Assembly: GCA_009923455.1 (NCBI GenBank)
Contig: RFTL01000007.1
Span: 1 to 35,520 of the forward strand
Direction of reading: 5' to 3'
Origin: Actinomycetota bacterium
GTDB taxonomy: Bacteria; Actinomycetota; Actinomycetes; Actinomycetales; Microbacteriaceae
DNA length: 35,520 bases
Below the pieces are notes generated by a model. The model had not been told where the DNA came from. It saw nothing but the letters and a program-made list of their open reading frames with translations, and did not search any database. Below, piece after piece: positions 1-8,171 of this stretch (position 1 is the first letter of the stretch; every line of letters starts with the position of its first letter). Made by a program: the position numbers and the translations under genes.

Positions 1-509
1 AGGTGAGCGAACTTAGCGCGGACTTTGGAAACCTTTGGAGCGACCACCGCAACGCAGTAACCCTGAGTTGGGTTCTTAGCAAAGAAGTCCTGGTGATAAT
101 CCTCGGCCGGATAAAACTCCCCTAGCTCGGTAATCTCGGTGACAACTTGGGCACCCCAAATCTCTTTTGAACGCTCGAGAGCCGCTTCAAAAATCTCCTT
201 TTGTCCAGCTGAGTAGAACATTGAAGAGCGGTACTGAGTGCCGATGTCATTGCCCTGACGGTTGAGTTGGGTTGGGTCATGCAAAGTGAAGAAAATGTCC
301 AAGATTTGCTCGGTGGTGATTTGGCTCTCATCAAACTCGATGCTTACCACCTCGGCATGACCGGTGTTGCCATCGCAGACCTGCTCATAGGTTGGGTTGG
401 GCTTATGGCCTCCGGTGTAGCCGCAGGTTACATCCAGGACACCCTTGAATTGGGTGTAAGCAGAATCAAGGCACCAGAAGCAGCCGCCGCCTAATACAAA
501 TTTGGTCAT
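1..509 (-). CDS. msrA: Peptide-methionine (S)-S-oxide reductase MsrA, truncated by the window edge
   Basis: Reverse-strand reading from ATG at 509: MTKFVLGGGCFWCLDSAYTQFKGVLDVTCGYTGGHKPNPTYEQVCDGNTGHAEVVSIEFDES... The GCFWC catalytic motif, GYTGG and YEQVCDGNTGHAEVV are MsrA signatures. The frame stays open to position 1. It is missing from the ORF track because it runs off the edge. Confidence 0.95.
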   Translation of the reverse strand, partial: MTKFVLGGGCFWCLDSAYTQFKGVLDVTCGYTGGHKPNPTYEQVCDGNTGHAEVVSIEFDESQITTEQILDIFFTLHDPTQLNRQGNDIGTQYRSSMFYSAGQKEIFEAALERSKEIWGAQVVTEITELGEFYPAEDYHQDFFAKNPTQGYCVAVVAPKVSKVRAKFAH

Positions 510-570
510 GGGTAGCTAAACTCACTTTCAGCCAGGGCACTTCCCGCCACCAGCTAGAAAAGAAGCCTAA

Positions 571-1509
571 TTGACTCAGAAGCACCCGACCCTTGGTGTG
601 GTTTTTGCCCTAACTGCAGCGGTTTTGTTTGGACTCAATGCCTCCACCACAAAGGTCATCATTCAATCCGGCTTGAGTGCTGAGCAGGTGGTATTTATTC
701 GATCGCTGTTTTCGGCTTCAATCGCTTTGATCTGGGCGCTATTTGCAAACCGGTCTGCACTCAAAATTTCCCCGCGTCAGATTCCGCAACTATTGCTACT
801 TGGAGTCGTGGGGGTTGGAGCGCTGCAGTGGACCTACTCGCTCGCGGTTGTGATGCTGCCGGTTGGAATTGCCTTGCTAATCGAATACACAGCGGTGCTT
901 TGGGTACCAATCATCATGATGCTCTTTTTCCATGAGGCAGTAAAAAAGCAGATTTGGCTTGGAGCGGCCCTCGTGCTCGGAGGCTTAGCGGTGGTTGGCC
1001 AAGTCTGGAACTCTCAGCTAAATCCATTGGGCGTCTTCTGGGGGTTTGCAGCCGCGGCCTCGCTTACCTTCTACTTCATCTCAGGCGAGCGCATTCAGCG
1101 CAGCTTGCCAACCAACGTCACGATGTTTTACGGAATGTCAACTGCTGCGCTTTTATTTTTGCCTTTTGCCAATTGGCATGACTTTGATTTCTCGAAGCTC
1201 GGAATGCAACTGGATCTGACCGGTAACCTCGCAGGGACTCAGTTGCCGCTTTGGTTGATTCTGCTGTGGCTTGGAATCATGGGATCCTTCCTGCCGATGG
1301 CATTTAGCTATCTGGCCCTTCGGCACCTGAGCGCCACAATCGTTGGAATCATTGCGACCAGTGAAACCGTGATGGCCTTCCTGTTCGCAATGCTCTGGCT
1401 TGGGGAATACATCACCCTCACCCAGGCGCTCGGCGGTATTGTTGTGGTCTTGGGCATCCTGATAGCGCAGACAGCCAGGAAGCAAAACGCAGTAAAGATA
1501 GTTGAGTAG
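571..1509 (+). CDS. EamA/DMT-family transporter (RhtA-like exporter)
   Basis: 312 aa, about 10 hydrophobic helices, duplicated EamA-type architecture, TTG start. Confidence 0.85.
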   Translation: MTQKHPTLGVVFALTAAVLFGLNASTTKVIIQSGLSAEQVVFIRSLFSASIALIWALFANRSALKISPRQIPQLLLLGVVGVGALQWTYSLAVVMLPVGIALLIEYTAVLWVPIIMMLFFHEAVKKQIWLGAALVLGGLAVVGQVWNSQLNPLGVFWGFAAAASLTFYFISGERIQRSLPTNVTMFYGMSTAALLFLPFANWHDFDFSKLGMQLDLTGNLAGTQLPLWLILLWLGIMGSFLPMAFSYLALRHLSATIVGIIATSETVMAFLFAMLWLGEYITLTQALGGIVVVLGILIAQTARKQNAVKIVE

Positions 1510-1512
1510 CAC

Positions 1513-1872
1513 ATGGCAACTTTGGACCTAACCCTCGACAGCTTCGAGGCAACCATCAAGCAAGACGGCATCACCCTGGTCGATTTTTGGGCCGAGTGGT
1601 GTGGTCCATGCCGAATGTTTGGACCAATTTTCGAAAAGTCCTCCGAGTCTCACCCTGAAATTCGATTCGGAAAAGTAGACACCGAAGCAGAGCAGGAACT
1701 TGCTGGTATGGCTGGCATAACCTCGATCCCGACTCTGATGATCTTCCGCGACGGAATCCTGCTTTTCAACCAGGCAGGTGCTCTTCCTGCACCGGCACTG
1801 GAAGAACTGATCGGCAAGGTTGAGGCGCTGGACATGGATGAGGTTCGCGCCGAGATTGCTAAGCAGCAGTAA
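1513..1872 (+). CDS. trxA: Thioredoxin
   Basis: WAEWCGPCRMFGP active site, downstream cis-Pro in SIPTLMIF, 119 aa. Confidence 0.93.
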   Translation: MATLDLTLDSFEATIKQDGITLVDFWAEWCGPCRMFGPIFEKSSESHPEIRFGKVDTEAEQELAGMAGITSIPTLMIFRDGILLFNQAGALPAPALEELIGKVEALDMDEVRAEIAKQQ

Positions 1873-1877
1873 GGCCA

Positions 1878-2108
1878 ATGCGCAATAACTCACTTGCCAT
1901 GCTTGCCACCATCACTGGTGTGGGCATCCTGGCATGGCTGGTTGGGTTCTTCGATCCGGAGACCTGTGTTCCCGAGGCTCAGCAGGCTGGTTGGACCAGT
2001 TGCGAGGCAATTGCACAAGAGCGCACTATCGCCCTTTGGGTTCTGATAATCACAACCATCGTTGCGGTTTCAATCACCCTAATCAGGCGCAAAAAGCGCA
2101 AGCGCTAA
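1878..2108 (+). CDS. Small membrane protein, two predicted TM helices, unknown function
   Basis: 76 aa with two hydrophobic segments and a basic C-terminus (RRKKRKR), 5 bp after the thioredoxin gene. Confidence 0.6.
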   Translation: MRNNSLAMLATITGVGILAWLVGFFDPETCVPEAQQAGWTSCEAIAQERTIALWVLIITTIVAVSITLIRRKKRKR

Positions 2109-3217
2109 AGAAGTTCAGCAACCTCTTGGAACTCAAGCTCAGGGAATGCTTGATGCACAGCCTTATTGGTCAGGCGACCAGCGTGAGTGTTTAGACCAAG
2201 TGCCAGTGCGCTATCTGCTGCACAAGCCTTTTGCCACCCCAGCTCAGCTAGCTTCATCAGGTAAGGCAAGGTTGCATTGGTGAGAGCCTGAGTGGAAGTT
2301 TGTGGCACAGCCCCAGGCATATTGGCAACGCAATAGTAGGTGCTCTGGTGAACCTGATAGGTCGGGTTGTCGTGGGTAGTTGGTTTGGAGTGCTCAAAGC
2401 AGCCGCCCTGGTCGATGGCGATGTCAACCAAGACTGAACCAGGACGCATCTGCTTCACCATCTCATCGGTCACCAGCTTTGGAGCGCGCTCACCTGGGAT
2501 AAGCACAGAACCGATTACCAGGTCAGCATCTTTGAGTTCAGAGGCAATCTCGTATGAGGTAGAAACCTTGGTCTTCACCTGAGAGGCAAATCGAGCATCT
2601 AGCTCTCGAAGACGAGGGATCGAGAGGTCGATCACTGTCACATCAGCTCCCATACCGTGCGCGACGGTTGCGGCCTCAGTGCCGGCAACTCCGCCTCCGA
2701 TAACCACAACCTTTGCCTTGCGAGTTCCTGGCACGCCACCCATCAGCACACCCAGACCGCCATTGGTCTTCATTAGCTGATAGGCGCCGATCTGAGCCGA
2801 AAGTCGCCCAGCAACCTCACTCATTGGCTGAAGTAGTGGCAGCTGTCGGTTTGGGAGCTGAACAGTCTCGTACGCGATTGAGGTCACCTGGTTTTTGATA
2901 AGCGCATCGGTGCACTCTCTGGATGCGGCAAGGTGGAGGTAGGTAAAGAGCAACTGGCCCGGCACCATCAGCGGGTACTCCTGGGCAATCGGCTCCTTCA
3001 CCTTGACAACAAGTTCGGCCGACCAGGCCTCTTTTGCGGATGGAACCATTCGGGCACCAGCTGCAACATATTCAGCATCTGGAAAACCCGAACCCACTCC
3101 GGCCGATACCTCAACGATTACCTCGTGACCCCTGCGGACCAGTTCGTGAACACCAGCTGGTGTCATCGCAACTCGAGACTCGTTGTTCTTTACCTCTTTT
3201 GGCACACCGATCAGCAC
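2105..3217 (-). CDS. ald: Alanine dehydrogenase
   Basis: 370 aa, MLIGVPKEVKNNESRVAMTPAGVHELVRRGHEV... and VVIGGGVAGTEAA Rossmann motif. GTG start with upstream AGGAG. Confidence 0.95.
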   Translation of the reverse strand: MLIGVPKEVKNNESRVAMTPAGVHELVRRGHEVIVEVSAGVGSGFPDAEYVAAGARMVPSAKEAWSAELVVKVKEPIAQEYPLMVPGQLLFTYLHLAASRECTDALIKNQVTSIAYETVQLPNRQLPLLQPMSEVAGRLSAQIGAYQLMKTNGGLGVLMGGVPGTRKAKVVVIGGGVAGTEAATVAHGMGADVTVIDLSIPRLRELDARFASQVKTKVSTSYEIASELKDADLVIGSVLIPGERAPKLVTDEMVKQMRPGSVLVDIAIDQGGCFEHSKPTTHDNPTYQVHQSTYYCVANMPGAVPQTSTQALTNATLPYLMKLAELGWQKACAADSALALGLNTHAGRLTNKAVHQAFPELEFQEVAELL

Positions 3218-3340
3218 TTGAAGCTCCTAAGTGAAAGTTGCTTGATTCTTGCAAAAATGCCGAAAAACTTGATTCAAAGTAAGATTTATTCAGTTTCTTC
3301 AAGAAAATTCGAAGTTTATTCAGGAAGAGGTAGGCGTTCG

Positions 3341-3820
3341 ATGTTCACACCGAAGAATATTCAGCACCCAGAATTGGACTCGACCGACCTAGAAATCCTT
3401 CGGGTGCTCTCCAAGCATGGGCGCATCTCCAATGCGGACCTGGCCCAGCAGGTCGGAATTGCACAATCGACCTGCCTTTCTCGAGTTCGCAATCTAGTTG
3501 AGAACAAGGTGATTACTGGGTTCTTTGCTGACATTGACCCAGCTGCGCTGGGGTTAGAGCTGCAAGCTTTGATCTCAGTAACCCTAAGAGCTGGAGCCAG
3601 GGCGAACCTTTCTGATTTCATGAGCCAGATTCGAGCTCATCCCCAGGTGATTCAAATTTTCTTTCTAGGTGGCACAGAGGACTTCATTGTTCATGTTGCC
3701 GTAAAGAACTCAGACGAGGTTCGTGAGTTTGTGTTGGCGGAGTTGAGCAATAACCCGGCGGTGGCGAACACCAGAACGAACCTAGTATTCGACCATTTCC
3801 ACAAGGGTCCGATCGCCTAG
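3341..3820 (+). CDS. Lrp/AsnC-family transcriptional regulator, probable AldR-like regulator of ald
   Basis: From ATG 3341: MFTPKNIQHPELDSTDLEILRVLSKHGRISNADLAQQVGIAQSTCLSRVRNLVENKVI... HTH plus RAM-like domain. Divergent from ald. The longer ORF 2933..3820 has a non-coding N-terminal extension antisense to ald. Confidence 0.9.
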   Translation: MFTPKNIQHPELDSTDLEILRVLSKHGRISNADLAQQVGIAQSTCLSRVRNLVENKVITGFFADIDPAALGLELQALISVTLRAGARANLSDFMSQIRAHPQVIQIFFLGGTEDFIVHVAVKNSDEVREFVLAELSNNPAVANTRTNLVFDHFHKGPIA

Positions 3821-3848
3821 CTAGAATCGGGTGGTCAAAGGAGATCGC

Positions 3849-5204
3849 TTGTACGAGGCAATGCACAAACCGGGTTCGTTTCCCGAGCTTCGTGAAGCAG
3901 TTTTGAAATACGCCTCGGAGCGAATGGATCTCGACCCAGCTCCACTTGATGGACCCAAGTCTTTAGAAGAACTAACGGCTAGTGCCGGACAGACCATCAC
4001 CGAGTCAGGGCTTGGGGGCCTTAGTGCACTCCGTCTCTTCAGCGAGGTTTTGGCTCCAGCAACTATTTCAACAGATCACCCAAACTACCTCTCGTTCATT
4101 CCCGCTGCCCCGACCGAGGCCGCCAGCCTTTTTGACCTGGTGGTCTCCGCATCATCCATCTATGGCGGTAGCTGGACCGAAGGTGCTGGAGCGGTCTATG
4201 CCGAGAATCAGGTGCTTGAGTTTCTTGCCGATGAGTGCGGGTTGCCCTCCGGCAGCGGCGGAGTGTTCGTTCAGGGTGGCACCTTGGGAAATCTCTCGGC
4301 ATTGGTGACGGCTCGGGATGTGGCTCAGCGAAAGCATGGCAAAAAGCGTTGGGCAATAATCGCCTCGGAGGAATCCCATTCGTCTTTGAAGGCCGTTGCC
4401 AAGGTCATGGATGTTGAGATCATTGCGGCCAGCGCGCCAACCGGTTCACTAAAGCGCCCCGAGCTTGAAGCGGCCATTGCCTCTGCAGAGAGCAAAGGGT
4501 TGAGTGTCTTTGCCATTGTGGGCACGGCGGGAACCACGAATTTTGGGATTATCGATGACCTGCATGCCATCGGATTGGTTTGTGGTGAGCGAGAAATTTG
4601 GTTCCACGTAGATGGCGCATATGGCTTGGCAGGAATCCTCTCCCCCGAACACAAAGAGCTTTACCGCGGAATTGAACTGGCGGATAGCTTCATCGTCGAT
4701 CCGCACAAGTGGCTTTTTGCCCCTTTTGATGCTTGCGCTCTGGTCTATCGCGAACCAGCTCTGGCGAGAGCCGCACACACCCAACACGGTGAATACCTAG
4801 AGACCTTGAATGAAAAGGATGAGTTCAACCCATCCGACCACGCCTTCAACCTCACCAGAAGAGTTCGCGGCCTCCCGCTTTGGTTTTCCATGGCCACCCA
4901 CGGCGTTGCCAAGTATCGACTGGCAATCAAAGAGAACATCGACCTCGCCCACAAGATAGCCGCAGAGATTCGCAGGCGTCCGAACTTGAAATTGGTTCGC
5001 GACCCGCAACTCTCGGTCGTCGTATTCGAACGGCTGGGCTGGGAGAAGCCCGACTACGACCGCTGGAGTGAGGAGCTTTTGGCCAGCGGCTTTGCTTTCG
5101 TGGTGCCCTCCTCACACAGGGGCAAGGTGAACACCAGATTTGCAATTGTCAATCCGACTACTAAATATGAGGATCTCGTGAAAATCCTGGACTCGATGGA
5201 GTAA
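3849..5204 (+). CDS. Pyridoxal-phosphate-dependent decarboxylase (group II/DDC-like)
   Basis: HVDGAYG and DPHKW (PLP lysine) motifs. The TTG start at 3849 is preferred because AAAGGAG lies at 3837-3843. The track ORF starts at GTG 3831. Confidence 0.88.
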   Translation: MYEAMHKPGSFPELREAVLKYASERMDLDPAPLDGPKSLEELTASAGQTITESGLGGLSALRLFSEVLAPATISTDHPNYLSFIPAAPTEAASLFDLVVSASSIYGGSWTEGAGAVYAENQVLEFLADECGLPSGSGGVFVQGGTLGNLSALVTARDVAQRKHGKKRWAIIASEESHSSLKAVAKVMDVEIIAASAPTGSLKRPELEAAIASAESKGLSVFAIVGTAGTTNFGIIDDLHAIGLVCGEREIWFHVDGAYGLAGILSPEHKELYRGIELADSFIVDPHKWLFAPFDACALVYREPALARAAHTQHGEYLETLNEKDEFNPSDHAFNLTRRVRGLPLWFSMATHGVAKYRLAIKENIDLAHKIAAEIRRRPNLKLVRDPQLSVVVFERLGWEKPDYDRWSEELLASGFAFVVPSSHRGKVNTRFAIVNPTTKYEDLVKILDSME

Positions 5205-5206
5205 CG

Positions 5207-6190
5207 ATGAAGGTAACTAAAGTGTCAGCGCCTGCTTCTCTTTCTCGCATCAAAGAGGCGGTGCGCGGATCGGTCACGGTCGCCGCGGTCCAGGTAAGTT
5301 GGCGCAGCGATGAGATGGAGCACAAAGCAAATCTCGAACGCGCAATTAGGGTTGCGGCAGAGAATGGTGCCGAAATTGTCTTCCTCCCAGAACTAACGCT
5401 TTCTCGTTACCCTGCCGATGTCTGTCCAACCGGCATCCCATCGGAGAGTGCGGAACCACTTTTGGGCGGGGAAACCTTCAGCTTTATTGCTCGGCTGGCA
5501 AAAGAGCTGGGGATCAAGATTCACGCCTCGCTTTATGAGGAAACTGGCTTTAGTGATGGTCGTGGTCTGAACACCGCAATCTTGGTCAATGAGCAAGGAA
5601 AGCTGGTGGGTAAGACTCCAAAGCTTCACATCCCGGTGACCGAGGGTTACTTCGAAGACAAGTACTTCCAGCCCGGCCCAAACCAAGACCCGTATCCGAT
5701 TTGGGACTCTGGTAAGGCAAAACTTGGCATGCCTACCTGCTGGGACGAGTGGTTCCCAGAGGTAGCGCGAGCTTACGGATTACTGGGTGCTGATGTGCTT
5801 TGCTACCCAACCGCAATCGGCTCAGAACCAGATCATCCAGATTTCGACACCGAACCGCTTTGGCGCCAAACCATAGTTGGTCACGCGATTGCAAACGGTC
5901 TGTTCATCGTGGTGCCAAACCGCTGGGGCAATGAGGGGAGAATCAGTTTCTATGGCTCGAGCTTCATCGTGGATCCATACGGTCGCATTCTGGCCAGAGC
6001 TGGCCGTGAGGGCGATGAGGTGTTGATTGCCGAACTAGATCTTGATCAAAGACGGGATTGGTTAGAGCTATTCCCGTTCTTTGGAACCAGGCGTCCTGAC
6101 ACATATTCGGTTCTGACCAGAGAAATCCTGAATCCGCGCTCGGCAAGTGGCGAGGGTGAGCTGGGCGGTATCCCGGGGCTAATGCCATGA
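5207..6190 (+). CDS. aguB: N-carbamoylputrescine amidase-like carbon-nitrogen hydrolase
   Basis: Nitrilase-superfamily triad contexts: FLPELTLSRY (Glu), KLHIPVTEGYFEDKYFQPG (Lys), MPTCWDEWFPEVAR (Cys). The CWD-WFPE form is typical of AguB. Confidence 0.85.
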   Translation: MKVTKVSAPASLSRIKEAVRGSVTVAAVQVSWRSDEMEHKANLERAIRVAAENGAEIVFLPELTLSRYPADVCPTGIPSESAEPLLGGETFSFIARLAKELGIKIHASLYEETGFSDGRGLNTAILVNEQGKLVGKTPKLHIPVTEGYFEDKYFQPGPNQDPYPIWDSGKAKLGMPTCWDEWFPEVARAYGLLGADVLCYPTAIGSEPDHPDFDTEPLWRQTIVGHAIANGLFIVVPNRWGNEGRISFYGSSFIVDPYGRILARAGREGDEVLIAELDLDQRRDWLELFPFFGTRRPDTYSVLTREILNPRSASGEGELGGIPGLMP

Positions 6191-7182
6191 GGTTTTTTCC
6201 ACCGGAGTGGCAAAAGCACTCGAGAACCTGGGTGGCATTCCCAACCGCCGGCTACACCCTCGGTGAAACCGAATCAGATCATGAGAAAGCCCGCAAAACC
6301 TGGGCCTCGGTAGCTAATGCTGCCTCTGAGTTTGAGGCGGTTAGCGTTGTGGTGAACCCAGGCGATGAGCAGATTGCGAAGCGCTATCTTTCATCTGCCT
6401 GCGATATTCTGCCGATTCCAATAAACGATGCCTGGATAAGAGATTCTGGCCCAAGCTTCGTGATCGAAGACAAACAGCTCAAAGCCGTGAACTGGATCTT
6501 CAATGGCTGGGGCGCTCAGGGCTGGGCTCAGTTTGATAAAGATGCCCAACTTTCCACCGCCATTGCGAATCACCTCGGCGTAGCGGTCATCGACTCAGAG
6601 TTAGTGAACGAGGGTGGCGGCTTTCATGTCGGTCCAAAGGGTGAACTGCTTCTTACAAAGACGGTTCAGCTGGGAAAGGGAAGAAACCCTGATCTCAGCG
6701 CATCAGCGGTTGAGCGTGAAATGCATGACAAACTCGGAACCAACAAAGCCATCTGGCTTGAGCGCGGCCTTACGCGGGACTATGAAGAGTTCGGAACCCA
6801 GGGACACGTCGACATAGTCGCCTGTTTCGCACCCGATGGCAGGGTGCTGATTCATGATCAGCGCAATCCAAATCACCCCGACTACTTGGTCTCAGCCGAG
6901 GTCCGAGAACTGTTCATTCGAGCTGGATTTGAAACCATTTCGGTCCCAGCGCCAGATGTCCTATCCGATGGCGAAGGTCCAGTTGATTTCAGCTATATCA
7001 ATCACTACGTGCTGAATAATGCGGTGCTGCTCTGTGCCTTCAATGACCCGAGGGACAAAGAGGCAAAGGCGATTATTCGCGAGGCATACCCTGGCCGAGA
7101 GATCATCTTGCTTGACGCAACCGAACTCTTTGCCCGAGGTGGCGGTATTCACTGCATTACCCAGCAACAACCAGAGGTTTAG
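6187..7182 (+). CDS. aguA: Agmatine deiminase
   Basis: FPPEWQKHSRTWVAFP N-terminus, NDAWIRDSGPSFV, and C-terminal GGGIHCITQQQP catalytic Cys motif. ATGA overlap with aguB. Confidence 0.92.
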   Translation: MRFFPPEWQKHSRTWVAFPTAGYTLGETESDHEKARKTWASVANAASEFEAVSVVVNPGDEQIAKRYLSSACDILPIPINDAWIRDSGPSFVIEDKQLKAVNWIFNGWGAQGWAQFDKDAQLSTAIANHLGVAVIDSELVNEGGGFHVGPKGELLLTKTVQLGKGRNPDLSASAVEREMHDKLGTNKAIWLERGLTRDYEEFGTQGHVDIVACFAPDGRVLIHDQRNPNHPDYLVSAEVRELFIRAGFETISVPAPDVLSDGEGPVDFSYINHYVLNNAVLLCAFNDPRDKEAKAIIREAYPGREIILLDATELFARGGGIHCITQQQPEV

Positions 7183-8106
7183 ATGCGTTTTCGCGAAATT
7201 CCAAAAACCGAGCTAGCGGTATCAGAAATTTGTCTTGGTGGAAATGTCTTTGGCTGGAGTGCTGATGAGGGTCAGTCAATAGCTGTCCTGAACGCTTTCT
7301 CCGAAGCTGGGGGAAACTTCCTCGACACTGCGGATGTATATAGCGAGTGGAAAGAAGGTAATCGCGGCGGAGAGTCAGAAACCATAATCGGAAAGTGGCT
7401 CACCACCAAAAATCGAGCTGACTTTGTGATTGCCACTAAAGTCGCCAAACTCTCAACCAGAGCGGGTCTTGGAGGAGAGAACATAATCTCCGCCTGTAAT
7501 GACTCCCTTAGGAGGCTCGGCACCGATTACATCGACATCTACTACTCACACCACTTCGATGAAGCCGTTCCGGTTGAAGAAACCCTCGCGGCCTACCAGC
7601 AGCTGATTCAACAGGGCAAGGTTAGATACATAGCCGCTTCACAGCACAGCTCCAAACAGCTTCGCCTTGCGAAGCAAGTGGCAATCGAAAACAATCTGCC
7701 GCAATACATCGCCCTGCAAAACGAATACAACCTGATTGAACGTGCCACATATGAAACGGACTCCGTGCCAGTACTCAACGATCTTGGTATCGGCAGTTTC
7801 CCATTCTTTGGTTTAGCTCGCGGCTATTTGACTGGAAAATACCGCGGCGGTCAGCAGGTCACATCGGTACGCGCAAATGGTGTCGCCGGCTATCAAACCC
7901 CGGAGAATGAAGCGTTACTGGCTCGCATCGAAAAAGTAGCTAGCGATCACTCGGTCTCTATGGCCTCGGTTTCGCTGCAGTGGCTTAGATCGCAACCGAC
8001 CGTCATAGCACCAATCGCTTCGGCAAGAACGATAGAGCAGCTCCATGAACTGGTTGAATCGGTCGATTTAGACGCTCGGGAGTTAGCGTTCCTCACAGCT
8101 GTGTAA
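7183..8106 (+). CDS. Aldo/keto reductase
   Basis: 307 aa, NFLDTADVYSEWKEGNRGGESETIIGKWL and GTDYIDIYYSHHFD. Starts directly after the aguA stop codon. Confidence 0.92.
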   Translation: MRFREIPKTELAVSEICLGGNVFGWSADEGQSIAVLNAFSEAGGNFLDTADVYSEWKEGNRGGESETIIGKWLTTKNRADFVIATKVAKLSTRAGLGGENIISACNDSLRRLGTDYIDIYYSHHFDEAVPVEETLAAYQQLIQQGKVRYIAASQHSSKQLRLAKQVAIENNLPQYIALQNEYNLIERATYETDSVPVLNDLGIGSFPFFGLARGYLTGKYRGGQQVTSVRANGVAGYQTPENEALLARIEKVASDHSVSMASVSLQWLRSQPTVIAPIASARTIEQLHELVESVDLDARELAFLTAV

Positions 8107-8171
8107 TTTCGGCTGTCCCCAGCAATCGATTGGTTGTAAAGTGGGGGCTTTCTGGCTAAGAAAGCAAGGTA

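Noticed and set aside
1153-1893. Minus-strand ORFs of 88-121 aa opposite the EamA and thioredoxin genes
   Set aside because: No recognisable motif. They lie opposite clearly coding genes.
2933-3340. N-terminal 136 aa of ORF 2933..3820
   Set aside because: Lies antisense to ald and its promoter. The recognisable Lrp/AsnC protein begins at ATG 3341.
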